A stretch of 38,997 nucleotides of DNA, taken from assembly GCA_946402065.1 (NCBI GenBank), contig CAMIVR010000039.1, positions 1-38,997 on the forward strand, read 5' to 3'. Below are positions 1 to 7,469 of this stretch, piece by piece (within the stretch, counting starts at the first letter, position 1; each line of letters opens with the position of its first letter). The notes beneath the pieces are model-generated. The model saw only the letters and a list, made by a program, of their open reading frames with translations. It made no database searches and was not told the origin of the DNA. This DNA is from an uncultured Brevibacillus sp. GTDB lineage: Bacteria > Bacillota > Bacilli > Brevibacillales > Brevibacillaceae. The translations under genes were made by a program, and so were the position numbers.

Positions 1-54
1 AAAGTGGGGAATTTTCAAGTGCCGTTATTGAGGATTTTACCAGTGCCGTTCACA
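1..54. mobile_element. End of an IS21-family insertion sequence (partial)
   Basis: Two imperfect copies of a roughly 19-bp motif (GG-ATTTT followed by AGTGCCGTT) lie in tandem at about 8-25 and 33-50, and the block ends in CACA at 51-54. Tandem terminal repeats closing in CA (TG on the other strand) are typical of the ends of IS21-family (istA/istB) elements. The transposase genes would lie outside the window to the left. The exact terminus could be 52 or 54. Family assignment is from memory of the end structure, not from a database match. Confidence 0.55.
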
Positions 55-122
55 ACGTTGAGGCCCCAAATAACGATTACGCCCGTAAGTATCGCATAGA
101 TGATGGTGTCCCTGTTTTTCAT
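15..122 (-). pseudogene. EamA/DMT-type transporter, N-terminal fragment cut by the IS end
   Basis: Reading leftward from the ATG at 120-122, the first 24 codons encode a short basic start followed by a hydrophobic helix ending in IWGLNVV, the typical first transmembrane segment of EamA (drug/metabolite transporter) permeases. An AAGGGG Shine-Dalgarno lies 11-12 nt upstream. After NVV the frame runs into the IS-like repeats and stops at 15-17, so only 35 codons remain of a protein that normally has about 300. The simplest reading is a transporter gene interrupted by insertion; the rest of the gene may lie beyond the left edge on the far side of the element. It sits directly downstream of the tuf terminator. 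Confidence 0.55.
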
Positions 123-280
123 CGAACTCGCTTCCCCTTACCGATACACTCATTATGCAAAATATTGTAACATAACAGCTTCTCCTGAGACACGGAACCT
201 TTTTGATGGCAACCATTAAAAAAATCGATGGAACGAGCCAGGCGAGCAGCAGTCACGCTGCCGACGTCGGCCAAACGAAG

Positions 281-314
281 AAAAACCCGCCAGTCGCGAG
301 AGACCAGCGGGTTT
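281..314 (-). terminator. Intrinsic terminator of the str operon (after tuf)
   Basis: On the minus strand a 13-bp stem (283-295 with 302-314, including two G-U pairs) closes a 6-nt loop and is followed by a T-rich run reading toward lower coordinates. It starts 12 nt past the tuf stop codon and is well placed to end the ybxF-rpsL-rpsG-fusA-tuf transcript. Confidence 0.85.
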
Positions 315-325
315 GCTGTACGTAA

Positions 326-1516
326 TTATTCTACGATAGAAGCAACTACGCCTGCGCCTACAGTACGTCCACCTTCGCGGATAGCGAAGCGAGTACCTTG
401 TTCCATTGCAACTGGTGCAATCAGTTCAACAGTGAACTCAGTGTTGTCACCAGGCATAACCATTTCAACGCCTTCTGGCAATTGAATGATACCTGTCACG
501 TCAGTTGTACGGAAGTAGAATTGTGGGCGGTAGTTAGCGAAGAATGGAGTATGACGTCCACCTTCTTCTTTGGACAGAACGTAAACTTCTGCTTTGAACT
601 TGGTGTAAGGCTTAACGGAACCTGGTTTTGCCAGACATTGTCCACGCTCGATGTCTTTGCGCTCAACACCGCGGAGCAGAGCACCGATGTTGTCACCTGC
701 TTGAGCCTGGTCGAGCAACTTGCGGAACATCTCAACACCAGTTACAGTGGTAGAACGAGTTTCTTCAGCAAGACCGATGATTTCTACTTGGTCACCAACT
801 TTAACAATACCGCGCTCTACGCGACCAGTAGCAACAGTACCACGACCAGTGATCGTGAATACGTCCTCTACAGGCATCAAGAAAGGTTTGTCAGTTGCAC
901 GCTCAGGAGTTGGGATGTAAGCATCAACAGCGTCCATCAGTTCAATGATTTTCTTAGCCCAATCGCCAGATGGATTGTCAAGAGCCTCTTTAGCAGAACC
1001 TTTGATTACTGGAGTGTCATCGCCCGGGAATTCGTATTGGGACAGCAGGTCACGAATTTCCATTTCAACCAGCTCGAGCAACTCTTCATCGTCAACCATG
1101 TCGCATTTGTTCATGAATACAACGATGTAAGGTACGCCTACTTGTTTGGAGAGCAGGATGTGCTCGCGAGTTTGTGGCATTGGACCGTCAGCAGCAGATA
1201 CTACGAGGATCGCGCCGTCCATTTGAGCTGCACCAGTGATCATGTTTTTAACGTAGTCAGCGTGTCCTGGGCAGTCAACGTGTGCATAGTGGCGGTTTTC
1301 AGTTTCGTACTCAACGTGAGCAGTGTTGATTGTGATACCGCGCTCGCGCTCTTCTGGAGCAGCGTCGATGCTGCCGTAGTCCATAGCTTGTGCTTTACCG
1401 GACTGAGCCAATACAGTTGTGATAGCAGCAGTCAAAGTTGTTTTACCATGGTCAACGTGACCAATCGTACCGATGTTTACGTGTGGTTTATTACGTTCAA
1501 ATTTAGCTTTTGCCAT
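326..1516 (-). CDS. tuf: Elongation factor Tu
   Basis: EF-Tu is the cytosolic GTPase that carries aminoacyl-tRNA to the ribosomal A site. The 396-residue protein is full length. It shows the G1 loop GHVDHGKT near residue 19, G3 DCPGH near 81, G4 NKCD near 136, and the two C-terminal beta-barrel domains ending in [10 protein letters not shown]. The start ATG has a strong GAGGAGGA Shine-Dalgarno about 9 nt upstream. It is the last gene of the str operon, 161 nt after fusA, and is followed by an intrinsic terminator. Nothing in the sequence suggests a resistance variant. Confidence 0.98.
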   Translation of the reverse strand: MAKAKFERNKPHVNIGTIGHVDHGKTTLTAAITTVLAQSGKAQAMDYGSIDAAPEERERGITINTAHVEYETENRHYAHVDCPGHADYVKNMITGAAQMDGAILVVSAADGPMPQTREHILLSKQVGVPYIVVFMNKCDMVDDEELLELVEMEIRDLLSQYEFPGDDTPVIKGSAKEALDNPSGDWAKKIIELMDAVDAYIPTPERATDKPFLMPVEDVFTITGRGTVATGRVERGIVKVGDQVEIIGLAEETRSTTVTGVEMFRKLLDQAQAGDNIGALLRGVERKDIERGQCLAKPGSVKPYTKFKAEVYVLSKEEGGRHTPFFANYRPQFYFRTTDVTGIIQLPEGVEMVMPGDNTEFTVELIAPVAMEQGTRFAIREGGRTVGAGVVASIVE

Positions 1517-1598
1517 GAGAGTTTAATCCTCCTCAAAAAAGTGTAAATGTAAGTATTTAAAGAAAGGCTTACTACACTGGAAGGATGAGCCTGCCGAT

Positions 1599-1624
1599 AT
1601 TGTAAACCTTTCTAATTGTAAACC
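1599..1624. repeat. Short direct repeat in the fusA-tuf spacer
   Basis: The 10-mer ATTGTAAACC occurs at 1599-1608 and again at 1615-1624, a 16-bp period, inside the 161-nt gap between fusA and tuf. No clear promoter or terminator was found in this gap. The repeat could be chance or a binding site acting on tuf expression. Confidence 0.35.
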
Positions 1625-1677
1625 GGCTTGGCTACGCGGCGCAAAACGCGAGTGCTTTGCCAAGACCAAAGAGGAGA

Positions 1678-3756
1678 TTATTCCCCTTTGGACTTCTTGA
1701 TGATTTCTTCTGAGATGAACTTCGGTACTTCTTCGTAATGGTCAATCTGCATCGAGTAAGTACCGCGACCTTGCGTACGCGAACGAAGTACAGTGGAGTA
1801 TCCGAACATCTCGGAAAGTGGCACCATCGCACGAATGACTTGCGCGTTTGCACGAGCTTCCATTCCTTCGATACGTCCACGGCGAGAGTTCAGGTCACCC
1901 ATTACGTCGCCCATGTAATCGTCAGGTACGGTTACTTCTACTTTCATGATTGGCTCGAGAAGAACCGCACCGCATTTTTTCGCAGCTTCTTTCAAAGCCA
2001 ACGAACCTGCTACTTTAAACGCCATCTCCGAAGAGTCGACGTCATGGTAGCTACCGTCTACGAGGACAGCTTTGATATCAACCAGCGGGAAGCCTGCGAG
2101 AACCCCGTTTTTCATGGATTCTTCGATACCAGCTTGAACAGCAGGCACGTATTCGCGAGGTACGACACCACCGACGATTTTGTTTTCAAATACAAAGCCT
2201 TGACCTGGCTCGAGCGGAGAGAATTCGACCCAAACGTGACCGAATTGTCCGCGTCCACCGGATTGACGAACGAACTTACCTTCAACCTTGGCGTGGTTGC
2301 GGAAGGTTTCGCGGTAAGCAACCTGTGGTGCACCTACGTTCGCTTCTACTTTGAACTCACGCTTCATCCGGTCAACGATGATTTCAAGGTGAAGCTCACC
2401 CATACCGGAAATGATCGTTTGTCCAGTTTCTTCATCCGTGTGCGTACGGAACGTCGGATCTTCTTCGGACAGTTTGGACAGGGCAATACCCATTTTGTCT
2501 TGGTCCGCTTTGGATTTTGGTTCAACCGCAACGTGGATAACTGGCTCAGGGAATTGCATCGACTCAAGAATAACTGGCGCTTTCTCATCGCACAGTGTAT
2601 CTCCAGTCGTCGTATCTTTCAAACCTACTGCCGCTGCGATATCTCCGGAGTAAACGATCTGGATTTCTTCGCGGTGGTTTGCGTGCATTTGCAGGATACG
2701 GCCTACGCGTTCACGCTTGCCTTTCGTAGAGTTCAAAACATAGGATCCAGAAGACAGTGTACCGGAATACACACGGAAGAACGTCAGCTTACCAACGTAC
2801 GGGTCAGTCATGATCTTGAATGCAAGAGCAGAGAACGGACCGTTGTCGTCAGATTCACGAGTTACTTCGTCTTCTGTATCAGGCAGAACACCTTTGATCG
2901 CAGGAATGTCAATTGGAGCAGGCAAGTAAGCTACAACTGCATCCAGCATCGGTTGAACACCTTTGTTTTTGTAGGAAGAACCACAGAGAACTGGAACGAT
3001 GTTAACGTCGATGGTTCCTTTGCGCAAAGCTGCTTTGATTTCATCAACAGTCAACTCTTCGCCTTCAAGGTATTTCATCATCAGTTCTTCATCTTGTTCA
3101 GCAGCTGCTTCAACCAGCTTCAAATGAAGCTCTTCGCATCTGTCTTTCAGGTCTGCCGGGATTTCTACGGAGTCGGACGTTTTACCCAGGTCGTCTGTGT
3201 AGATGATTGCTTTCATCTCTACCAGGTCAACCATACCGACAAACGTATCTTCCGCTCCGATTGGATATTGGATGGCTACCGGGTTTGCGCCGAGACGCGT
3301 GCGGATTTGCTCCAAACACATGTCATAGTTAGCTCCGAGAATATCCATTTTGTTAATGTAGCAAAGACGTGGTACACCGTAACGGTCAGCTTGGCGCCAT
3401 ACTGTTTCGGTTTGCGGTTCTACGCCGCCCTTTGCATCAAAAACGGTTACTGCACCATCGAGAACGCGGAGGGAACGTTCAACTTCCACTGTGAAGTCTA
3501 CGTGTCCAGGCGTATCGATGATATTGATGCGGTGACCTTTCCATTGAGCAGTTGTCGCAGCAGAGGTGATCGTAATCCCACGCTCTTGCTCCTGCTCCAT
3601 CCAGTCCATGGTTGCTGCACCTTCATGGGTTTCCCCAATCTTGTGAACGCGACCGGTATAGAAAAGGATACGCTCAGTGGTAGTCGTCTTACCAGCATCA
3701 ATATGGGCCATGATACCGATATTACGCGTATTCGCTAGAGAAAACTCGCGAGCCAT
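1678..3756 (-). CDS. fusA: Elongation factor G
   Basis: EF-G is the GTPase that drives ribosomal translocation and, with RRF, ribosome recycling. The 692-residue product begins [20 protein letters not shown] and has GTPase motifs [20 protein letters not shown] and NKMD in the first 145 residues, then the usual domains II-V. An in-frame upstream start at 3813 is possible, but the ATG at 3756 matches the family N-terminus and has an AAGGAAGGAG Shine-Dalgarno at suitable spacing. It lies 69 nt after rpsG and 161 nt before tuf. Confidence 0.98.
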   Translation of the reverse strand: MAREFSLANTRNIGIMAHIDAGKTTTTERILFYTGRVHKIGETHEGAATMDWMEQEQERGITITSAATTAQWKGHRINIIDTPGHVDFTVEVERSLRVLDGAVTVFDAKGGVEPQTETVWRQADRYGVPRLCYINKMDILGANYDMCLEQIRTRLGANPVAIQYPIGAEDTFVGMVDLVEMKAIIYTDDLGKTSDSVEIPADLKDRCEELHLKLVEAAAEQDEELMMKYLEGEELTVDEIKAALRKGTIDVNIVPVLCGSSYKNKGVQPMLDAVVAYLPAPIDIPAIKGVLPDTEDEVTRESDDNGPFSALAFKIMTDPYVGKLTFFRVYSGTLSSGSYVLNSTKGKRERVGRILQMHANHREEIQIVYSGDIAAAVGLKDTTTGDTLCDEKAPVILESMQFPEPVIHVAVEPKSKADQDKMGIALSKLSEEDPTFRTHTDEETGQTIISGMGELHLEIIVDRMKREFKVEANVGAPQVAYRETFRNHAKVEGKFVRQSGGRGQFGHVWVEFSPLEPGQGFVFENKIVGGVVPREYVPAVQAGIEESMKNGVLAGFPLVDIKAVLVDGSYHDVDSSEMAFKVAGSLALKEAAKKCGAVLLEPIMKVEVTVPDDYMGDVMGDLNSRRGRIEGMEARANAQVIRAMVPLSEMFGYSTVLRSRTQGRGTYSMQIDHYEEVPKFISEEIIKKSKGE

Positions 3757-3792
3757 TAGGAATGCTCCTTCCTTACTCATATGTCTAAACAG

Positions 3793-3817
3793 GCAGATGT
3801 CCAAAGCGGACACCTGC
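3793..3817 (-). other. Hairpin in the rpsG-fusA spacer
   Basis: A 10-bp stem (3793-3802 with 3808-3817, one G-U pair) closes a 5-nt loop. There is no T run, so it is unlikely to terminate transcription. It could be a processing or translational-coupling element between rpsG and fusA; its function is not known from the sequence. Confidence 0.5.
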
Positions 3818-3825
3818 TTTGGATT

Positions 3826-4296
3826 CTACCAGCGATAGTGCGCAAACGCTTTGTTTGCTTCAGCCATTTTATGCGTATCCTCACGCTTTTTAACAGCCGC
3901 ACCCGTATTGTTCGCAGCATCTAGGATTTCATTCGCTAAACGCTGTTCCATCGTTTTTTCACCGCGACTGCGTGAGTAGTTAACCAACCAACGCAAACCG
4001 AGTGTAGTACGACGCTCAGGCTTCACTTCGATTGGCACCTGATAGTTAGCACCACCAACGCGGCGAGCTTTAACTTCGAGTACAGGCATTACGTTTTTCA
4101 GTGCTTCTTCAAACACTTCCATCGGATTGCGACCTGTACGTTCTTGGATGATGTCAAAAGCGGAGTAGAGTATGTTCTGTGCTACCCCACGCTTACCGTC
4201 CAACATCAAACGGTTAATCAAGCGAGTAACCAGTTTGCTATTGTGAATTGGATCAGGTAATACGTCACGACGAGTAACTGGACCTTTACGTGGCAT
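3826..4296 (-). CDS. rpsG: 30S ribosomal protein S7
   Basis: S7 nucleates assembly of the 30S head by binding the 3' major domain of 16S rRNA. The 156-residue length and sequence ([16 protein letters not shown] at the start, [11 protein letters not shown] near residue 80, FAHYRW at the end) match the bacterial family. A GAAGGAGGGG Shine-Dalgarno precedes the ATG. It is the third gene of the str operon, 53 nt after rpsL. Confidence 0.98.
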   Translation of the reverse strand: MPRKGPVTRRDVLPDPIHNSKLVTRLINRLMLDGKRGVAQNILYSAFDIIQERTGRNPMEVFEEALKNVMPVLEVKARRVGGANYQVPIEVKPERRTTLGLRWLVNYSRSRGEKTMEQRLANEILDAANNTGAAVKKREDTHKMAEANKAFAHYRW

Positions 4297-4349
4297 TGAG
4301 TTCCCCTCCTTCTTGTTGGGATGTTAAAAGTTCAATCGCCTAAGCGATT

Positions 4350-4805
4350 TTATTTCTTTTTAGCTGCTGCTGCAACCGGTTTGCCGTCTTTGCCAAGTTT
4401 TGGACGTTTTGTACCGTACTTGGAACGAGCTTGCATACGATTGTTCACACCAGCAGTGTCGAGAGCACCGCGAACGATGTGATAGCGTACCCCTGGCAAG
4501 TCTTTTACACGACCGCCGCGTACGAGTACCACGCTGTGCTCTTGCAGGTTGTGACCGATACCGCCGATATAGGCAGTAACCTCGATACCATTCGTCAAAC
4601 GCACACGCGCATATTTACGCAATGCGGAGTTTGGTTTCTTCGGAGTCATCGTACCTACGCGAGTACACACGCCGCGTTTTTGTGGTGAGCTTTGGTTCGT
4701 TTGAGATTTCTTGAAGCTGTTGTACCCCTTTTGCAAAGCTGGGGACTTCGACTTCACTACTTTATCAATACGACCTTTACGTACTAATTGGTTCATTGTA
4801 GGCAT
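4350..4805 (-). CDS. rpsL: 30S ribosomal protein S12
   Basis: S12 sits at the decoding centre and helps set translational accuracy. The family start [12 protein letters not shown] has a GGAGGTAGCAAC leader; an in-frame start at 4904 would add 33 residues unlike S12 and is rejected. The conserved [11 protein letters not shown] segment carries the lysines that are altered in streptomycin-resistant mutants, so the protein looks wild type there. At 151 residues it is longer than the roughly 138 of Bacillus subtilis because of a basic, Ala/Lys-rich tail ([15 protein letters not shown]). It follows ybxF in the str operon. Confidence 0.97.
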   Translation of the reverse strand: MPTMNQLVRKGRIDKVVKSKSPALQKGYNSFKKSQTNQSSPQKRGVCTRVGTMTPKKPNSALRKYARVRLTNGIEVTAYIGGIGHNLQEHSVVLVRGGRVKDLPGVRYHIVRGALDTAGVNNRMQARSKYGTKRPKLGKDGKPVAAAAKKK

Positions 4806-4925
4806 GTTGCTACCTCCTTCCTTTTTCCCTTCAGTCAAGACCACAGATCCAGGTGAGTCATTTTTGGTCAAATAGAAAGTCTTTGTCGGACAAGCCACAT
4901 TCACAGCTTCGCAACAAAAACCACG

Positions 4926-5180
4926 TTAACCGTTTTTCTTTATCGCAGCAATCGCTGCGCCTACATCAATACCGCACGCTTTTCCCAAGCGCCGCATCGA
5001 GTCGACGTAAATGACTGGAACACCCTTTTCCTTGCACAGGAGAGCGACTTTTTGAGTCAAGCGCTTCTCGGCATCTTTGGCGATAAACACTTCATCTACC
5101 TTGTTACCCTCAATCGCTTTAACTGTTTGGTTGATTCCGATCGCTAACTCCTTGGCCCGCTCTACTTTTTCATAAGACAT
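4926..5180 (-). CDS. ybxF: L7Ae-family kink-turn RNA-binding protein (YbxF)
   Basis: A small L7Ae/L30e/S12e/Gadd45-fold protein of 84 residues starting MSYEKVERAKELAIG. Members bind kink-turn RNA; the bacterial YbxF homologue is associated with ribosomes. The conserved VDSMRRLGKACGIDVGAA block is present. The start at 5180 was chosen because it matches the B. subtilis N-terminus and lies 11 nt from GGAGG, whereas the ATG at 5189 would be only 2 nt away. It is the first gene of the str operon, just downstream of the promoter at 5226-5254. Confidence 0.92.
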   Translation of the reverse strand: MSYEKVERAKELAIGINQTVKAIEGNKVDEVFIAKDAEKRLTQKVALLCKEKGVPVIYVDSMRRLGKACGIDVGAAIAAIKKNG

Positions 5181-5225
5181 GATTTTCATATCCTCCAAAG
5201 CAAAGAGTATCAGGCACACTTGAAT

Positions 5226-5254
5226 ATATTATCAGGTTCTATGAAAGATGTCAA
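5226..5254 (-). promoter_or_regulatory. SigA promoter of the str operon
   Basis: On the minus strand a TTGACA -35 box (5249-5254) is separated by 17 nt from a TAATAT -10 box (5226-5231) carrying the extended TGn motif. Expected transcription start is about 5219, giving a leader of about 40 nt before ybxF. This is close to consensus and means the str genes can be transcribed independently of rpoBC. Confidence 0.85.
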
Positions 5255-5366
5255 CGTAAAGCACATTAAAAAAGCGCATTAAAAAATTTTTTAGAATTAC
5301 TTGGCATTTAATGAAAGATAATGTAAAAATATAAAACAGAGTCATATTATCTTTAAATTTCTATAA

Positions 5367-5395
5367 TTGCTATATTTAGGTATTAATGGTATATT
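5367..5395 (+). promoter_or_regulatory. Promoter of the inserted toxin-like gene
   Basis: TTGCTA (5367-5372), a 17-nt spacer and TATATT (5390-5395) with an extended TGG motif form a good SigA-type promoter on the plus strand. It diverges from the str promoter at 5226-5254. The expected start near 5402 falls on the palindrome at 5402-5420. Confidence 0.7.
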
Positions 5396-5401
5396 TTATA
5401 A

Positions 5402-5420
5402 AGAATGTGATCACAATTCT
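5402..5420. promoter_or_regulatory. Near-perfect palindrome, candidate operator
   Basis: The core TGTGATCACA is a perfect 10-bp palindrome. With one base added on the left, the full 20-bp element AGAATTGTGATCACAATTCT would be perfect; here one T is missing. It overlaps the predicted transcription start of the 5454-6515 gene, the classic position for a repressor. The half-sites are not spaced like a CRP/FNR site, and the cognate regulator is unknown. Confidence 0.5.
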
Positions 5421-5453
5421 AAATTCAATTAAGTGTGAGAAAGGAGAAAATTC

Positions 5454-6515
5454 ATGAAATCTAAACTGTTAACCATCTTGTTTGTTTTCCTATTACTGTT
5501 TTCGAGTGCAGGATCTGCGTTTGCCTCTTCCAATGGTGATGGTTCTTCAAAAAATGACAGCTCCACGGCGATATCTCGCGAAGATGTGGAGGCGTTTATT
5601 AACAACATTACTCCAGAAGAATTTGAAAAACGACCAGAACAATACGATATGGTTAATGAATTGAAAGAGTTGATTGAAAATAGAGAGCAATTAACTTTTG
5701 ATGAGGTTGCAAGTATCGTTGATAAATATAATCTCCTGCGTGATCAGGTGACCGAAGAATCAAGGGAAGATTCAAGCTTGCAGGAGCAACAAGTAATTGC
5801 CCTGCAAGAGCAATTTAGTGAAATCGATGCTTTAGCGCAAGAGTACTACGATTTCTATAAACTTCATGGTAAACTACCGAGTGAAAAGGATGTCGAAAAG
5901 TTTGCAACTTTCGATGTCTCTGTTAGCGATGCTCTCAAAGTTTTACGTGATTTAGGTATCTCTTATACGGAGAGACAGCTCGCTGCACGCTTGGCGATAC
6001 TGGGTACGATTGCAGCGCTAGACGGACCATTGCCTGTTGGAGACTTCATTGCTTTACTATCAGGGTGCGTAATTCTTGGCTATGATCTTGTTTCGAGCTA
6101 TAATCGTAGTGCGACAGCCTTGGCAAATGACATCGGTAAAAATGAGGGTAGGTCCTACATAAAAATCGTATCGGAAACCATTGCCATCAGTGTTACTACA
6201 GCAGCTGAAATAAAGAAGGGAACTAAGCACTTTGTCGCCAATTTAAATTATGGCGGAGCGGGTGGAATTATCGTTGGGAGCCCGATTTCATTAAATGCTG
6301 CGCAGCTGAGAGCCAAAAATGGCCAAGATACTTTTAGTACAGCAAACAAATACGCTGAACAAGTTGTGACGATTAAAGATTACGATAAAGAGTGGGAACC
6401 TCCTCACATCCTTACTAGGTATGGTATTAAACCAAATAATCTGCCGCACTGGCATTTGCTTAAAAATGGAAGCAGATTGGAAGGACACCATTTTCATCCA
6501 TGGTATCCCTTATAA
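5454..6515 (+). CDS. Secreted toxin-like protein with His-rich C-terminus
   Basis: No exact family is certain. Residues 1-24 form a Sec signal peptide (basic start, long Leu/Phe core, AFA before the cut). Residues 25-130 are acidic and helix-rich. A hydrophobic stretch at about 180-212 contains DGPLPVGDFIALL, like the pretoxin membrane segment of Firmicute polymorphic toxins. Residues 255-353 contain GGIIVGSPIS, a KNGQDTFS motif and a clustered HWH (332-334) and HHFHPW (345-350) end, which could bind metal in a nuclease-like active site. This resembles proteins annotated as SAR2788-type putative toxins, recalled rather than searched. A GAAAGGAG Shine-Dalgarno precedes the ATG. The gene is AT-rich compared with its neighbours and lies opposite to the rpoBC and str operons, suggesting acquisition. 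Confidence 0.75.
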   Translation: MKSKLLTILFVFLLLFSSAGSAFASSNGDGSSKNDSSTAISREDVEAFINNITPEEFEKRPEQYDMVNELKELIENREQLTFDEVASIVDKYNLLRDQVTEESREDSSLQEQQVIALQEQFSEIDALAQEYYDFYKLHGKLPSEKDVEKFATFDVSVSDALKVLRDLGISYTERQLAARLAILGTIAALDGPLPVGDFIALLSGCVILGYDLVSSYNRSATALANDIGKNEGRSYIKIVSETIAISVTTAAEIKKGTKHFVANLNYGGAGGIIVGSPISLNAAQLRAKNGQDTFSTANKYAEQVVTIKDYDKEWEPPHILTRYGIKPNNLPHWHLLKNGSRLEGHHFHPWYPL

Positions 6516-6531
6516 TTGTTTAAGTGACTGT

Positions 6532-6565
6532 AAGGCATGACTGAAAAGTTATGCCTTCTTGTTCT
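6532..6565 (+). terminator. Terminator or attenuator between the two inserted genes
   Basis: An 11-bp stem (6532-6542 with 6547-6557, one G-U pair) closes a GAAA tetraloop and is followed by a moderately T-rich CTTGTTCTT. It sits between the toxin-like gene and the next plus-strand gene, which has no obvious promoter of its own in the 30 nt that follow. Partial read-through would lower expression of the second gene. Confidence 0.6.
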
Positions 6566-6594
6566 TAAGAAAAGAAAGCTGGGTGATGTTACCT

Positions 6595-7431
6595 ATGGAG
6601 TTAAAAGTTGAAACCGTAGACGAGTTTATTGTTTTAGGAGTTCCGGATGAACTTGACAACCAAGTAAATTCTATATTGTGGAACACGCCTTACGTGGAGA
6701 ATCCTGATCTTACCTATTATGTTTACGATTCGGGTTCTTCCATTTGCGGAAAAAGGGTATCAAAAGTAAATGAAATGCCCAATAGCTGCCAGGTTATCAT
6801 TGTCCCAAAAGGAACGTATGCCGTATACCATGACGATGACAGTCAGCATATAAGAGACATGTTAGCTAAGACTTATTACAAGGTCTCGAGAGATTTTGGA
6901 TACTCCATTACGTTCCGCCAAAGTTATATCGCCCACACGTACAGATACACACCGGTCGAATTCTGTGAAGACCTTATCAATATTACAAAGCTTCCTCACT
7001 TGCCGAAAAAGCAATCACGTTCGTTAAGGGATGCATATATCCGCACCTTTTTTGACACGGATAGCGACGATTACCGGACACATTACTTTCAGCTGTATTG
7101 GGAGCAGGGAGTTGGCTATCTCTGGGGATTCCTGAAAAAACCATTTACTCCTGTTCATCTTGAGGATGTAAAGCAATTTTTACAGCAGACCGACCAGGTG
7201 TTGTTCTTTTGGGATAGTTACAGCCCGATTGGAACTGAGATCAGCCGGAAGTATGTCTATAAAATGCAAACGCAAAAGCTGCTAAATCAATACAACCGGT
7301 TTACCGATGATCTGTATATTTTTGACGAAACATTGACCTGGACCGCTGTTATTTCTCATGAACCTGATCCAAATGGCTTCTATTGCTGTATAGCCAAAAG
7401 ACCTGCGATAAAAAAAGTCGATGGGAAGTGA
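6595..7431 (+). CDS. Unrecognised cytosolic protein, possible immunity partner
   Basis: Product of 278 residues without signal peptide or membrane segment. I do not recognise the family with confidence. The first 100 residues (MELKVETVDEFIVLGVPD, later IIVPKGTYAVYH) have the pattern of GyrI-like/effector-binding domains. The C-terminal half is rich in Tyr, Trp and Phe and contains DLYIFDETLTWTAVISHE, a pattern I associate with small Firmicute proteins of unknown function, some near toxin genes. Translation could also begin at 6586 or 6559 (TTG); 6595 is preferred because GGTGAT lies 7 nt upstream. It follows the secreted toxin-like gene by 79 nt, so a role as its immunity protein is an inference from position only. 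The stop codon lies inside the terminator stem at 7411-7448. Confidence 0.7.
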   Translation: MELKVETVDEFIVLGVPDELDNQVNSILWNTPYVENPDLTYYVYDSGSSICGKRVSKVNEMPNSCQVIIVPKGTYAVYHDDDSQHIRDMLAKTYYKVSRDFGYSITFRQSYIAHTYRYTPVEFCEDLINITKLPHLPKKQSRSLRDAYIRTFFDTDSDDYRTHYFQLYWEQGVGYLWGFLKKPFTPVHLEDVKQFLQQTDQVLFFWDSYSPIGTEISRKYVYKMQTQKLLNQYNRFTDDLYIFDETLTWTAVISHEPDPNGFYCCIAKRPAIKKVDGK

Positions 7432-7449
7432 CACCCATCGACTTTTTTT
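7411..7449. terminator. Bidirectional terminator between convergent 6595-7431 gene and rpoC
   Basis: A perfect 15-bp stem (7411-7425 with 7434-7448) closes an 8-nt loop and is flanked by A and T runs, so it works in both directions. It ends the inserted plus-strand genes and, 21 nt past the rpoC stop, the rpoBC transcript. The left arm overlaps the last codons of the plus-strand gene. Confidence 0.92.
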
Positions 7450-7469
7450 CGTGACAATGTTTGCTTGGT

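Noticed and set aside
398..1546. Long plus-strand open frame antisense to tuf
   Set aside because: It mirrors the highly conserved EF-Tu gene; its translation shows no family features and is a product of the codon bias of the real gene.
1738..3738. 666-codon plus-strand frame antisense to fusA
   Set aside because: Shadow of EF-G. No recognisable domain and no independent ribosome-binding site of note.
5402..5420. CRP/FNR binding site
   Set aside because: The TGTGA and TCACA halves touch without the 4-6 nt spacer that CRP/FNR dimers require, so it is listed only as a generic operator.
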